Assembly: GCF_030345095.1 (NCBI RefSeq)
Contig: NZ_CP128360.1
Coordinates: 1,736,001-1,800,000, forward strand
Source of the DNA: Solwaraspora sp. WMMA2056
GTDB taxonomy: Bacteria; Actinomycetota; Actinomycetes; Mycobacteriales; Micromonosporaceae
Length of the DNA stretch: 64,000 nucleotides
Direction: 5' to 3'
Within the stretch, counting starts at the first letter, position 1. Each line of letters opens with the position of its first letter. Positions 1-8,440 of the stretch are shown piece after piece. Position numbers and translations under genes: made by a program. The notes below the pieces were generated by a model. The model ran no database searches. It was not told the origin of the DNA and saw only the letters and a program-made list of their open reading frames with translations.

Positions 1-2
1 GC

Positions 3-932
3 ACCGAGGAACTGAAGAAAGTGACGTACCTCACTTCCTTCGGGAACTTCGGTCGTGATTCGTACGCCTGGGTCGCCAAGGACAAGGGCTTCTTCACCGA
101 GGCCGGATTCGACGTGGAGATCAAGCCCGGTGCCGGCACCGGCGACAACATCAAGACCGTCGTCGCCGGACAGGCCCACTTCACCCCGATCGACCTGACC
201 GGTGGCCTGTTGCAGTTCGGCAACGGACAGGCCAAGGACTTCGTCGTCGTCGCCGGCATCCAGCAGCGCACCATGGCGGCGATCATCGCCCTGGACGGCA
301 ACGGCATCACCACCCCGAAGGACCTGGAAGGCAAGAAGCTCGCCGACACCCCCGGCTCGGTGGTGCGCAACCTCTTCCCGACGTACGCGTCACTGGCCGG
401 CATCGACGAGACCAAGGTGGAGTGGGTCAACGGCACCCCGCAGACCCTGATGGGCACCCTCGCCTCCGGGCAGGTCGACGGCATCGGCCAGTTCGTCGTC
501 GGTAAGCCCACCGTGGAGACCGTCGCCCAGGGCAAGGCCGCCGTCGTGCTGCCGTACAGCGACATCATGACCGACCTGTACGGCAACGTGCTGATCACCT
601 CGACGAAGATCGCCGAGGAGGACCCGGAGATGGTCAAGCGGTTCAGTGCCGCGCTGCTCAAGGGCCTGGAGTACAGCATCGCCAACCCGCAGGAGGCCGG
701 CGAAATCCTCGCCGCGAACGTGGAGGAGGCCAACCCGGCCGCCGCCGCCGCCGAGCTCGAGCTGATGGCCGCGTTCGTCAAGTCCACCAGCTCCGGCGTG
801 CCGGTCGGGGCGCTGGACAGCCAGCGGATCGCCCGCAGCATCGCGATCCTGCAGGGTGCCGGTGCGATCCCGGCGGGTCTGGAGCCGGAGCAGGTCGTCA
901 ACTTCGACCTGGCACCGAACGCCGAGTCCTGA
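3..932 (+). CDS. ABC transporter substrate-binding protein, NMT1/THI5-like (5' end outside window)
   Basis: The reading frame is open to the left edge, so the signal or lipoprotein peptide and true start lie upstream. The visible part begins TEELKKVTYLTSFGNFGRD, typical of the first strand of NMT1/THI5-type binding proteins, followed by a WVAKDKGFF segment. These periplasmic-type proteins capture small organic ligands such as thiamine pyrimidine precursors, riboflavin, sulfonates or nitrate and pass them to a membrane permease. The ligand cannot be read from this sequence. The permease follows 90 bases downstream on the same strand, and no ATPase gene is visible, so it probably lies upstream. 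Family assignment is firm; substrate is unknown. Confidence 0.85.
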   Translation, partial: TEELKKVTYLTSFGNFGRDSYAWVAKDKGFFTEAGFDVEIKPGAGTGDNIKTVVAGQAHFTPIDLTGGLLQFGNGQAKDFVVVAGIQQRTMAAIIALDGNGITTPKDLEGKKLADTPGSVVRNLFPTYASLAGIDETKVEWVNGTPQTLMGTLASGQVDGIGQFVVGKPTVETVAQGKAAVVLPYSDIMTDLYGNVLITSTKIAEEDPEMVKRFSAALLKGLEYSIANPQEAGEILAANVEEANPAAAAAELELMAAFVKSTSSGVPVGALDSQRIARSIAILQGAGAIPAGLEPEQVVNFDLAPNAES

Positions 933-1022
933 CCGACGGCGGGTCCGGGTGGGCCGTCGCCGCGACGGCGACCCACCCGGACCCGCTCGCGGCCGGCCCG
1001 AGTCCGAGCCCGAGGAGTGTCG

Positions 1023-1862
1023 ATGACCGTACTCAAACCTGCGGCCCGACCGGTACGGGCCGTGCCCGTGGTCGCGCCACCGGCGGGGCGCGCCGGTGGC
1101 CGGGCCGCCGCCGTACTGCTGCCACTCGCCGGCCTGCTGGTGACCGGGCTCGCCTGGTGGCTGGCCACCAGCGTGCTCCAGCTGGTCCACCCGGCGGTGC
1201 TGCCACCCCCGCAGGACGTGTGGGGCGCGTTCGCCCCCCGTGCCCAGCGACTGCTGGAGCACACCCTGACGACCACCCTCGAGACCGTCGCCGGCTTCGC
1301 CCTGTCCACCGTCGCCGGGGTGCTGATCGGACTGGCGCTGGCCATCTCCCAGACGGTGGAGCGGATGTTCACCCCGCTGCTGGTGGCGCTCAACGCCGTA
1401 CCGAAGATCGCGCTTGCGCCGCTGCTCGTCGCCACCCTCGGGTGGGGTCAGCAGCCGATTCTGACGATGGTCTTCCTGCTCTGCTTCTTCCCGATCGTGC
1501 TGGGCACCGCGACCGGGCTGACCTCCACCCCCGCCGACCTCGCCGAGCTGGCCCGGTCGCTGGACGCCTCCCGCTGGCAGACGTTCCGCAAGGTACGGCT
1601 GCCGGCCGCGCTGCCGCAGATCCTCGTCGGTTTGAAAGTCGCGATGCCGCTGGCCGCGATCGGCGCGATCATCGGTGAGTTCTACGCCGGTGAGGAGGGC
1701 CTGGGCTACTTCATCCTGCAGACCGGCGGGATGGGCGACACCGCCGCCGCCTGGGCCGCGATCATCCTGGTCGCGTTGATGAGCATCGGGCTCTACTTCA
1801 GCGTCGTGCTGGTCGAACAGCGGCTGCTGCCCTGGGTCCGGGAGACCACCTCGGCCCGCTGA
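1023..1862 (+). CDS. ABC transporter permease (SsuC/ThiX/NrtB-like)
   Basis: A polytopic membrane protein of about 279 residues with the BPD_transp_1 architecture. The cytoplasmic coupling (EAA-type) loop reads ELARSLDASRWQTFRKV, followed by LPAALPQ, as in permeases partnered with NMT1/THI5-type binding proteins. I place the start at ATG 1023, because GAGGAG at 1012-1017 is five bases upstream. The in-frame GTG at 1017 lies inside that ribosome binding site. It follows the binding-protein gene in the same direction, and a strong hairpin ends the unit. The substrate is undetermined. Confidence 0.88.
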   Translation: MTVLKPAARPVRAVPVVAPPAGRAGGRAAAVLLPLAGLLVTGLAWWLATSVLQLVHPAVLPPPQDVWGAFAPRAQRLLEHTLTTTLETVAGFALSTVAGVLIGLALAISQTVERMFTPLLVALNAVPKIALAPLLVATLGWGQQPILTMVFLLCFFPIVLGTATGLTSTPADLAELARSLDASRWQTFRKVRLPAALPQILVGLKVAMPLAAIGAIIGEFYAGEEGLGYFILQTGGMGDTAAAWAAIILVALMSIGLYFSVVLVEQRLLPWVRETTSAR

Positions 1863-1882
1863 CCGGCACCGTACCGACGACC

Positions 1883-1922
1883 GACGGGTCGGTCCCACCG
1901 GCAACGGTGGGACCGACCCGTC
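1883..1922. terminator. Strong hairpin terminator between convergent genes
   Basis: A perfect 18-bp inverted repeat (1883-1900 with 1905-1922) closed by a four-base GCAA loop. It lies between the stop of the permease at 1862 and the stop of the convergent lipoprotein gene at 1933. There is no T run, as is common for high-GC actinobacterial terminators, so it may work in both directions. Confidence 0.8.
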
Positions 1923-1932
1923 GAGCGACAGG

Positions 1933-3126
1933 TCAGCTGGCCAGCCGCCAGCGGCCACCCCGGAACACCAGCATCGTCAGCGCCTGCGGCATCAGCCCCG
2001 AGTGGTTGTCCGGCGTCATCCGGATCGGGCCGGAGAGCCCGTCGAGCTGGGTGGTCTCCAGCACCTCCCGGATGGCCTCGCGGTCGACCGTCTCGCCACC
2101 GGACAGGGCCACCGCCTCGGCGATCAGCTGTACGGCGTCGGCGGCGAACGACGAGAATCCGTAGTAGCTGCCGAACCGGGCGGTGTAGTCGCGGAACCAC
2201 TGTTTGCGGGCGGCCTTCGCCGGGGTGTTGGCGATCACGTCGTCGATCACCATGGTCTGGGTGAAGACCAGGTTGACCCCCTCGGCGCCGTTGGCGGAGC
2301 CACCGGTCAGGAACAGGTCACCGGCGGCGGCGGCGTCGAAGAAGACCGGCCCCGGGTAGTCGACCTGTGCGGCGCTGTCAGCGGCCAGGACGGCCTGCTC
2401 GGCCGACGTCCAGACCAGCAGCGCGCCTGGGTCCTCGTCGTCGTCCTCCGGCTCGGCCAACGCCGACACCGCCTGGCTGACGTCGGTGTCGGTGGTCCGG
2501 ACCTGCTTGCTGGCGACCAGGTCGATGTCGAGCTTGTCCAGCTCGGCGGACATCACCCGCAGGCCGTCCTTGCCGTACTCGTCGTCGGTGTGCAGCAGGC
2601 TGGCCTGCCGGATGCCGCGACGGCGGAGTTCGTTGGCGATGGTGGCGGCGCTGTCTGCCGCGTTGGGCCCCAGCTTGAACACGTACCGCCGCTCGGCGAC
2701 CGGGGTGGCCACGGCGGTCGCCGGCGCCAGCGAGATCGTCGGCACCCGCTTGTCGTTGAGCGTCCGGGCCGCGCCGACGGCGCAGTCGCTGCAGCTGCCC
2801 ATGATGATTGCGGTGACCTGGGAGTTGCTGGTGAAATCACCGATGTTGCGCAACGATTCACTGGGATCGGAACGATTGTCGCGCACGTCGAGCCGGATCG
2901 TGCGACCGCCCAGCAGCCCTGACTCGTTGATCTGTTCGACACTGAGTTCGAGAGCGCGCTGGTAGCCCTTGCCGACCGCCGCAGCGGCTCCGGACAGCTC
3001 GAGATCGGCGGCGATGACGATCTCGCCCCCGGCCGTCGAATCACTACCGAACTGGCATCCCGTGAGTGAAGAGGCCAGCAATGTGGATGCGAGCGCCGTC
3101 GCGACGGCGGAACGGATGGGCCTCAA
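1933..3126 (-). CDS. Branched-chain amino acid-type ABC substrate-binding lipoprotein (orphan)
   Basis: A protein of about 397 residues of the Peripla_BP_6/leucine-binding receptor family. The start is TTG at 3126, because GGAGGA (3132-3137 complement) is five bases upstream. That gives a short lipoprotein signal ending in LTGC with Cys24 as the lipid site. A longer upstream extension would put about 46 residues before the signal and is unlikely. The mature part begins EIVIAADLELSGAAAAVGKG, the ligand-lobe signature of the family, and contains a GSCSDCAVGAARTL segment. No permease or ATPase genes of this family are nearby. It lies divergently next to a sensor-kinase operon, so it may serve sensing rather than bulk uptake (inference). 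Confidence 0.85.
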   Translation of the reverse strand: MRPIRSAVATALASTLLASSLTGCQFGSDSTAGGEIVIAADLELSGAAAAVGKGYQRALELSVEQINESGLLGGRTIRLDVRDNRSDPSESLRNIGDFTSNSQVTAIIMGSCSDCAVGAARTLNDKRVPTISLAPATAVATPVAERRYVFKLGPNAADSAATIANELRRRGIRQASLLHTDDEYGKDGLRVMSAELDKLDIDLVASKQVRTTDTDVSQAVSALAEPEDDDEDPGALLVWTSAEQAVLAADSAAQVDYPGPVFFDAAAAGDLFLTGGSANGAEGVNLVFTQTMVIDDVIANTPAKAARKQWFRDYTARFGSYYGFSSFAADAVQLIAEAVALSGGETVDREAIREVLETTQLDGLSGPIRMTPDNHSGLMPQALTMLVFRGGRWRLAS

Positions 3127-3590
3127 GTCAGTCCTCCAGGTACGCGGCGGATGCGCAACCGGTCCGGCCGGCGGCGGTACGTGTTGTCGCGTCCTCAATA
3201 GAAGTCGCGCCGACGGCATGCCGTACGGTGTGCGCGGAGCCTGCAAACGTGGAAACCTTGCCAATGGGCGGCGTTCTGGTCAAGCGCGCCGGTCATCCGG
3301 TTCCGGGAAGTGTGTCTCACATGTTGGCGGCGAGAAGTGGTCGCGAACAGTGACACTGCCGATGCAACTGTCGGTGGAAGTTCCATCCGCCCTGATCAGA
3401 GCGGTGTGGTGCTCATACTGTCCGGTAACTCAGGGATGAATCCGTGCCGTGCGACCGATTCCTGCCTAGCTGAGGCTTCCCAACAGGGTCCACTTCTGGT
3501 GAAATCGCGGCCGTGCCGCATGCGGCGCTCACCGCTGCATCAGGCACCGGTCGGCAGTCCGCGTGTGGAGATAGCGACGGAGGCGATGTC
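3127..3590. other. Divergent intergenic region between lipoprotein gene and conservon
   Basis: A 464-base stretch with no convincing coding potential on either strand. It must hold the promoters for the lipoprotein (minus) and the sensor kinase operon (plus). I see the ribosome binding sites at both ends (GGAGGA at 3132-3137 on the minus strand and GGAGG at 3579-3583 on the plus strand), but no convincing -35/-10 pair. Confidence 0.6.
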
Positions 3591-6500
3591 GTGAGGACTG
3601 GACCGACGACCCTGCCCGACAACGGCCCGCGGAAGCGGCGTGCGCCGTTGCGATGGGTGCCGCGGCTGCGAGACGCCCGGATCAGGTCCAAACTGGCCGT
3701 CATCCTGGTGGTGCCGCTGGCCGCGGTCGCCGCTCTGGCCACCGTACGGCTGGTCGACGTCGGTCAGGGCGCGCTCGACGCCCGGATGGTGCGCTCGATG
3801 GCCGAGATCTCAGTGGACGTGTCGGCACTCGCTCAGGAGGTCCACAAAGAGCGGATGGCCGCGCTGTCCTTCCTCGCCGGTGACGGCGCCGACCCCGAGG
3901 CGTACAACGTCCAGGTGCGACGCACCGACGAGCGGGTCGTCGCGTACACCGCCGAACGCGACCGGGCCGGCGACGTCCCGGACGCCGTCGACCGGCAGCT
4001 GGTCGCGATCGACGACCACCTCGACACCCTGAACGCCACCCGCCAGGAGGTGCTCAGCCGGGGCGAGATGCCGGTCCAGGAGGCGGTGCTGCGCTACGGC
4101 GTCATCCTGTCCGACCTGATCTCCTACGGTGAGGTGCTGGGCCAGGTCTCCGGTGACGGCGAGGTGCCGGACAGCCTGCGCGCGGTTTCCGCCTTCGCCC
4201 GCGCCAAGGCGGCGACCGCCGAGGAGGAGGCGATCGTCTTCGCCGCGCTCTCCGGCGGCCGGCTGGAGGAGGAGCAGTTCTCGTCCTACCTGGCCACCCT
4301 GACCGGTCAGCAGGAGGCGCTGCTGTCCTTCTCGCTGGCCGCGTCACCGTGGGAGCAGGCCCTGGTCGACAACAGCGTCACCGGTGACGCCGTGTTCCTG
4401 GCCGACCGGGTGTCCACCGAGATCACCCGCTCGGTGGGCCAGCAGTCCCGCATCGGCGCGACCCAGGCGGCCCGGACCGTCGGCGCGGTCAACGACCTGA
4501 TGCGGTGGGCCGAGATCCAGCTCGAGGCCCGGCTGCTGCAACGGGCCACCGAGGTCAGCACGAACGTCACCCGCCAGGCCGTCATCGAGTCGATCCTGGT
4601 GCTGATCGCCCTGGTGCTGGCGATCGCCCTGGCCGTGGTGCTCGCCCGGTCGCTGAACGACTCGCTGCGCCGGCTGCGCGACGGGGCCCTGTCGGTGGCC
4701 GACCGGGACCTGCCGGAGGCGGTCGCCAAGCTGCGGGACGTCAACGACCTGAACGACCGGGGGCCGGAGGAGATCGTCCGCAGCCTGCGGGACCCGATCC
4801 GGCTGCCCAACCGCGACGAGGTCGGCGAGGTCGGCCGGGCGTTCAACGTGGTCCACCGCGAAGCGGTCCGGATCGCCGCCGAGCAGGCGGCGCTGCGGGC
4901 CAGCGTCTCGGCGATGTTCCTCTCCCTGGCCCGACGCAGTCAGACCCTGGTCGACCGGATGATCGGCGAGCTCGACACCATCGAGCGCAACGAGGAGGAC
5001 CCGAAGCGGCTGGCCCAGCTGTTCCAGCTGGACCACCTGGCCACCCGGATGCGCCGCAACGACGAGAACCTGCTGGTGCTGGCCGGCGCCGACTCGACCG
5101 CGCCGCGCCGTGAGGACGCGCTGCTGGTCGACGCGATGCGGGCCGCACAGTCCGAGGTCGAGGCCTACAACCGCATCGAGTTCGGCACGATCGACACCGA
5201 CATCCTGATCTCCGCGTCCGCCGTCAACGACGTCGTCCGACTGGTCGCCGAGCTGCTCGACAACGCGACCCGGTTCTCCCCGCCGACCACGACCGTCGTC
5301 GCTGACGCCCGCCGGTTGCGCGACTACGTGCTGATCCAGGTGGAGGACCGGGGCCTGGGGCTGTCCGAGGAACAGCTGGACAACCTCAACCGCCGGCTCG
5401 CCGAGCCGTCGACGATGGACGTCTCCGCGTTCCGGCTGATGGGTCTGGCCGTGGTCAGCCGGCTCGCCGGCCGGTACGGCATCCGCGTCGAGCTGCGTCC
5501 CAACGTCGACGGCGGCACCCTGGCGCAGGTGACCCTGCCCAGCAGCATCCTGGTGCTGCCGCAGCGCACCCGCGAACCGGTGGGCGGCCGGGGCCGGCCG
5601 GGCCTGGCGGCCGAGCCGATCTCCGCCGCACCCACCTCGGGCGGCACCTGGGCGCCCGTCTCCGGACCGCCGATCTCCGGACCGCCGATCTCCGGGCCAC
5701 CGGTGTCCGCCGCCCCGGCCCGTACGGCGACGCTGACCGACCAGTGGCACAACGCCCGTTCGTCGCAGTGGAACGCGGTGGCCGGTGCCCCGACCGCAGC
5801 CTTCCCGGCGGTCACCCCCGGTCGTGGCGCACCCGCTGCCGGCCCGGTGCCCCCCGCACCGGTGCCCGCACCGGCCGCCGTGGCACCGACGACCGCCGTA
5901 CCGGCTCCCGCGCCGCCGGCCGGCCCGTCCCCGCCGTCGTTCAACCCGCCGGCCCCGATGGCCGGGCACGCCACGACGGCCGAGCCGGCCGCCAACCTCA
6001 GCCCGCCGACGGTGGCGTACCCGACGCTGCGTACCTCCGGGTTGCGGGGCTCCGGCGGCCCCGGCGACCAGCCACTGATCCCGGCCACGGCACACCCGTT
6101 GGCGCCGGTGGTCCGCACCGCCGGCCAACTGCCGCAGGGTCCGACCGCCGGTGGGCAGGGCGCGGCGCGGCCGGAGGACGCGACCGAGATGCCGATCTTC
6201 CGGGAGATGGAAGCGGTCTGGTTCCGCGCCCAGGGCCAGGCCGAGACCAAGGTGTTCCAGATGCCGACCGCCGGCCACGCGCCCGACGTCGCCACGTCCA
6301 CCGGCACCACGCCGGCCACCGGCGCTGCGTCGTCGACCGGCGCCCCGCTGTCCACAGGCGCCACCGCGCCGACCGCCGCGTACCCGACGACGACCTCTAC
6401 CAGGCCACCGTTGCCGGCACGCAACCCGGGGCAGTCCGCCCCGGCCCCAGCGGCGTACTCTGCTCCGGTGCAGCCGAACGCCGCACCCCAGTCAACGACC

Positions 6501-6866
6501 GCGCCACCCACCCACGCACCGTCCACTGCGGGCGCCGGCGGTGGCGCGGCGACGGGTGCCACCCCACGGCAACGGGTCGGTGACTCCGGCAGCTGGCGGA
6601 CCGCCGCCGACGAGGGGTGGGCCCGGGCCAGTCAGGCAGCCGAGCCGGCGGTCGCCGGCATCACCCGATCGGGCCTGCCCAAGCGTCAACCCCAGGCGCA
6701 GCTCGTGCCGGGCGGCGTGGAGCCGGCGGCGAGCCGGGGACCGACCCGGCGTACCCCGGACGAGGTCCGCGGCCTGCTGTCGGCCTACCACCGCGGTGTG
6801 CAGCGGGGTCGGACCGCCGGCAGCGAGCAGTACCGCGCCACTTCAACCAAGGAGAACAGCGAATGA
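3591..6866 (+). CDS. cvnA: Conservon sensor histidine kinase with nitrate/nitrite-sensing (NIT) domain
   Basis: Membrane sensor kinase of about 1091 residues, first gene of a four-gene conservon. GTG 3591 is chosen because GGAGG (3579-3583) lies seven bases upstream. Visible parts in order: TM1 about 33-55, a helical NIT-type extracellular domain, TM2 about 331-352, HAMP, a dimerisation-like segment containing LFQLDHLATRMRRNDENLL (about 480-500), and a HATPase with N-box ELLDNATRFSPP and G-box VEDRGLGL (about 553-585). About 430 Pro/Ala/Thr-rich residues follow. The tail holds two short motifs that I know from other CvnA proteins: EMPIFREMEAVWFR, and RTPDEVRGLLSAYHRG close to the end. The stop overlaps the next start (ATGA). 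The kinase is thought to act through the roadblock and GTPase partners rather than a classical response regulator. Confidence 0.9.
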   Translation: MRTGPTTLPDNGPRKRRAPLRWVPRLRDARIRSKLAVILVVPLAAVAALATVRLVDVGQGALDARMVRSMAEISVDVSALAQEVHKERMAALSFLAGDGADPEAYNVQVRRTDERVVAYTAERDRAGDVPDAVDRQLVAIDDHLDTLNATRQEVLSRGEMPVQEAVLRYGVILSDLISYGEVLGQVSGDGEVPDSLRAVSAFARAKAATAEEEAIVFAALSGGRLEEEQFSSYLATLTGQQEALLSFSLAASPWEQALVDNSVTGDAVFLADRVSTEITRSVGQQSRIGATQAARTVGAVNDLMRWAEIQLEARLLQRATEVSTNVTRQAVIESILVLIALVLAIALAVVLARSLNDSLRRLRDGALSVADRDLPEAVAKLRDVNDLNDRGPEEIVRSLRDPIRLPNRDEVGEVGRAFNVVHREAVRIAAEQAALRASVSAMFLSLARRSQTLVDRMIGELDTIERNEEDPKRLAQLFQLDHLATRMRRNDENLLVLAGADSTAPRREDALLVDAMRAAQSEVEAYNRIEFGTIDTDILISASAVNDVVRLVAELLDNATRFSPPTTTVVADARRLRDYVLIQVEDRGLGLSEEQLDNLNRRLAEPSTMDVSAFRLMGLAVVSRLAGRYGIRVELRPNVDGGTLAQVTLPSSILVLPQRTREPVGGRGRPGLAAEPISAAPTSGGTWAPVSGPPISGPPISGPPVSAAPARTATLTDQWHNARSSQWNAVAGAPTAAFPAVTPGRGAPAAGPVPPAPVPAPAAVAPTTAVPAPAPPAGPSPPSFNPPAPMAGHATTAEPAANLSPPTVAYPTLRTSGLRGSGGPGDQPLIPATAHPLAPVVRTAGQLPQGPTAGGQGAARPEDATEMPIFREMEAVWFRAQGQAETKVFQMPTAGHAPDVATSTGTTPATGAASSTGAPLSTGATAPTAAYPTTTSTRPPLPARNPGQSAPAPAAYSAPVQPNAAPQSTTAPPTHAPSTAGAGGGAATGATPRQRVGDSGSWRTAADEGWARASQAAEPAVAGITRSGLPKRQPQAQLVPGGVEPAASRGPTRRTPDEVRGLLSAYHRGVQRGRTAGSEQYRATSTKENSE
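5660..5704. repeat. 15-bp tandem repeat in the kinase tail
   Basis: Three head-to-tail 15-bp units (5660-5674, 5675-5689, 5690-5704); the first two are identical and the third is diverged. They encode SGPPI, SGPPI and SGPPV in the disordered tail of the kinase. The unit is a multiple of three, so copy-number change would alter tail length without a frameshift. Confidence 0.8.
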
Positions 6867-7273
6867 ACAGGCCAGCAGCTATTCAGGACATGGGTTGGCT
6901 GCTCAGCAACTTTGCCGACAGCGTGGCGGGCATCGCCCACGTGGTGGCTGTCTCGGCAGACGGACTGCTGCTCGCTTCCTCCCGGGACCTGCCTGCTGAC
7001 CGTGCGGACCAGCTCGCCGCCATCACGTCCGGTGTGGTCAGTCTGACCGACGGAGCCTCCAGGATGTTCAGCGCCGGCGGCGTGCTGCAGACTGTGATCG
7101 AGATGGACAGTGGCTACCTGTTCCTGATGTCCATCAGCGATGGCTCGTCGATGGCGGTGCTCGCCGCGCGCAGCTGCGACGTGGGTCAGGTCGGCTACGA
7201 GATGGCGCTGCTCGTCGAGCGCGTCGGTGCCGCCCTGGTCCCGTTGCCGCGCGAGGCCGTGGGCCGGCCCTGA
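6863..7273 (+). CDS. cvnB: Roadblock/LC7 domain protein (conservon CvnB)
   Basis: A 136-residue single-domain roadblock/LC7 protein, related to MglB. It begins at the ATG overlapping the kinase stop by four bases, so the two are translationally coupled. The sequence includes DMGWLLSNFADSVAGIAHVV and VSADGLLLASSRDLP, the helix and beta-hairpin pattern typical of the family. Roadblock proteins dimerise and regulate small GTPases, and here the likely partner is the CvnD GTPase two genes downstream. The order kinase-roadblock-DUF742-GTPase defines the conservon. It is a cytoplasmic protein. Confidence 0.9.
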   Translation: MNRPAAIQDMGWLLSNFADSVAGIAHVVAVSADGLLLASSRDLPADRADQLAAITSGVVSLTDGASRMFSAGGVLQTVIEMDSGYLFLMSISDGSSMAVLAARSCDVGQVGYEMALLVERVGAALVPLPREAVGRP

Positions 7274-7348
7274 GCCGTCGAAGTTCCGTAGCGACAGGGG
7301 ACCGTCACCGGTGACGTGCCAGCAGACCCAGGAGGAGGTGACCGTCGG

Positions 7349-7714
7349 ATGGGGCAGCCACATCAGGACCCGCGCGGGGCGCTGGTCCGGCCCTACGCGG
7401 TCACCCGGGGCCGCACCGAGCCGCGTCAACACATCGCGCTGGAGGCGGTCCTGGTGGCCAGCGCGGCAGCGGTCACCGAGTCGCGGTTCGCCGGGCACGA
7501 CAAGCATCGGATCGCCACCATCTGCGACAACCGTGCGCAATCACTGGCGGAGATCGCCGCGTACACCCGGCTCCCGCTGGGCGTCGCGCGGGTCCTCGTC
7601 GCCGACATGGTCGCCGACGGCCTGCTGGCGTTGCACAGCGCCGCTCCGGTAGAGGCCTACGAGGAGCGGATGGAACTTCTGGAAAGGGTGCTAAGTGGAC
7701 TTCGCAGGCTATGA
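7349..7714 (+). CDS. cvnC: DUF742 protein (conservon CvnC)
   Basis: A 121-residue DUF742 protein. I choose ATG 7349, with GGAGGAGG at 7331-7338 ten bases upstream. An in-frame GTG at 7316 would start before that ribosome binding site. The opening GALVRPYAVTRGRTEP and the winged-helix-like ending with LPLGVARVLVADMVADGLLA are characteristic. Its biochemical role is not established for the family, but it is nearly always encoded between roadblock and GTPase genes in actinobacteria. Its end overlaps the next start by 20 bases. Confidence 0.88.
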   Translation: MGQPHQDPRGALVRPYAVTRGRTEPRQHIALEAVLVASAAAVTESRFAGHDKHRIATICDNRAQSLAEIAAYTRLPLGVARVLVADMVADGLLALHSAAPVEAYEERMELLERVLSGLRRL

Positions 7715-8318
7715 CCGCCCTGGCGTAGGCCAGAAAAAGGAGATCACCTCCGCGAAGATCGTCATCGCGGGCGGTTTCGGGGTGGGAAAGACCACCATGG
7801 TCGGCGCGGTCTCCGAGATCACACCGTTGACCACCGAGGCGTTGATGACCTCGGCCGGCGTCGGCATCGACGATCCGTCGAAGGTGCCCGGCAAGGAGAC
7901 CACCACGGTGGCGATGGACTTCGGCCGGATCACGATGGCCGACGACCTCATTCTCTATCTGTTCGGCACCCCCGGGCAGACCCGGTTCTGGTTCATGTGG
8001 GACGAGATCATCCGGGGCGCGGTCGGTGCCGCCGTACTGGTGGACACCCGGCGGATCACCGATGCGTTCGCCCCGCTCGACTACTTCGAGAACCGGCAAC
8101 TGCCGTACCTCGTCGCGCTCAACTGTTTCGACGGCGCGCCCCGGTACGAGCCGGAGGAGATCCGGGAGGCGCTGGCGATCGCCCCGCACGTCCCGCTGGT
8201 GATGTGCGACGCGCGCAGCCGGGATTCGACCAAGCACGTGCTGGTCAACGTCGTCGAGCACGCGATGGCGACGCTGCGGGCCGAGCACGGCCGGGGGTTC
8301 CCGACCCCGGTCGGCTGA
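7695..8318 (+). CDS. cvnD: Conservon small GTPase/ATP-GTP-binding protein (CvnD)
   Basis: A 207-residue G protein. The Walker A loop GGFGVGKTT lies near residue 27. The switch region TVAMDFGRIT is followed by LFGTPGQTRFWFMW, which resembles the DxxG region of Ras-like proteins with a shifted spacing. NCFD occupies the place of the guanine-specificity NKxD, so that motif is atypical, as is usual for CvnD. It starts at GTG 7695 inside the end of cvnC. It is the likely output switch of the operon, controlled by the roadblock protein. No cytochrome P450 gene, which accompanies some conservons, follows here. Confidence 0.9.
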   Translation: MDFAGYDRPGVGQKKEITSAKIVIAGGFGVGKTTMVGAVSEITPLTTEALMTSAGVGIDDPSKVPGKETTTVAMDFGRITMADDLILYLFGTPGQTRFWFMWDEIIRGAVGAAVLVDTRRITDAFAPLDYFENRQLPYLVALNCFDGAPRYEPEEIREALAIAPHVPLVMCDARSRDSTKHVLVNVVEHAMATLRAEHGRGFPTPVG

Positions 8319-8327
8319 CCGGTGACG

Positions 8328-8359
8328 GCGACCGGCGGCCGGACCAGGCCGCCGGTCGC
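8328..8359. terminator. Hairpin terminator between conservon and nitrate operon
   Basis: A perfect 13-bp stem (8328-8340 with 8347-8359) and a six-base GGACCA loop. It is just past the GTPase stop, between the convergent conservon and nitrate operons, and probably stops transcription from both sides. Confidence 0.75.
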
Positions 8360-8440
8360 TGGCCGGCAGCCACTCGCCCGGTAGCTGGCTGGTAGCTCAG
8401 TTCGGGGCGCCGCCGCGACGTTCGCCCACCTGGTAGGTGC

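Noticed and set aside
390-1958. Long open frame on the minus strand opposite the permease
   Set aside because: It is Arg/Gly/Gln-rich without domain signature and opposes two well-supported ABC genes; it is an effect of high GC third positions.
4344-6278. Long minus-strand frame opposite the conservon kinase
   Set aside because: Low-complexity translation with no recognisable fold, opposite a clear kinase.
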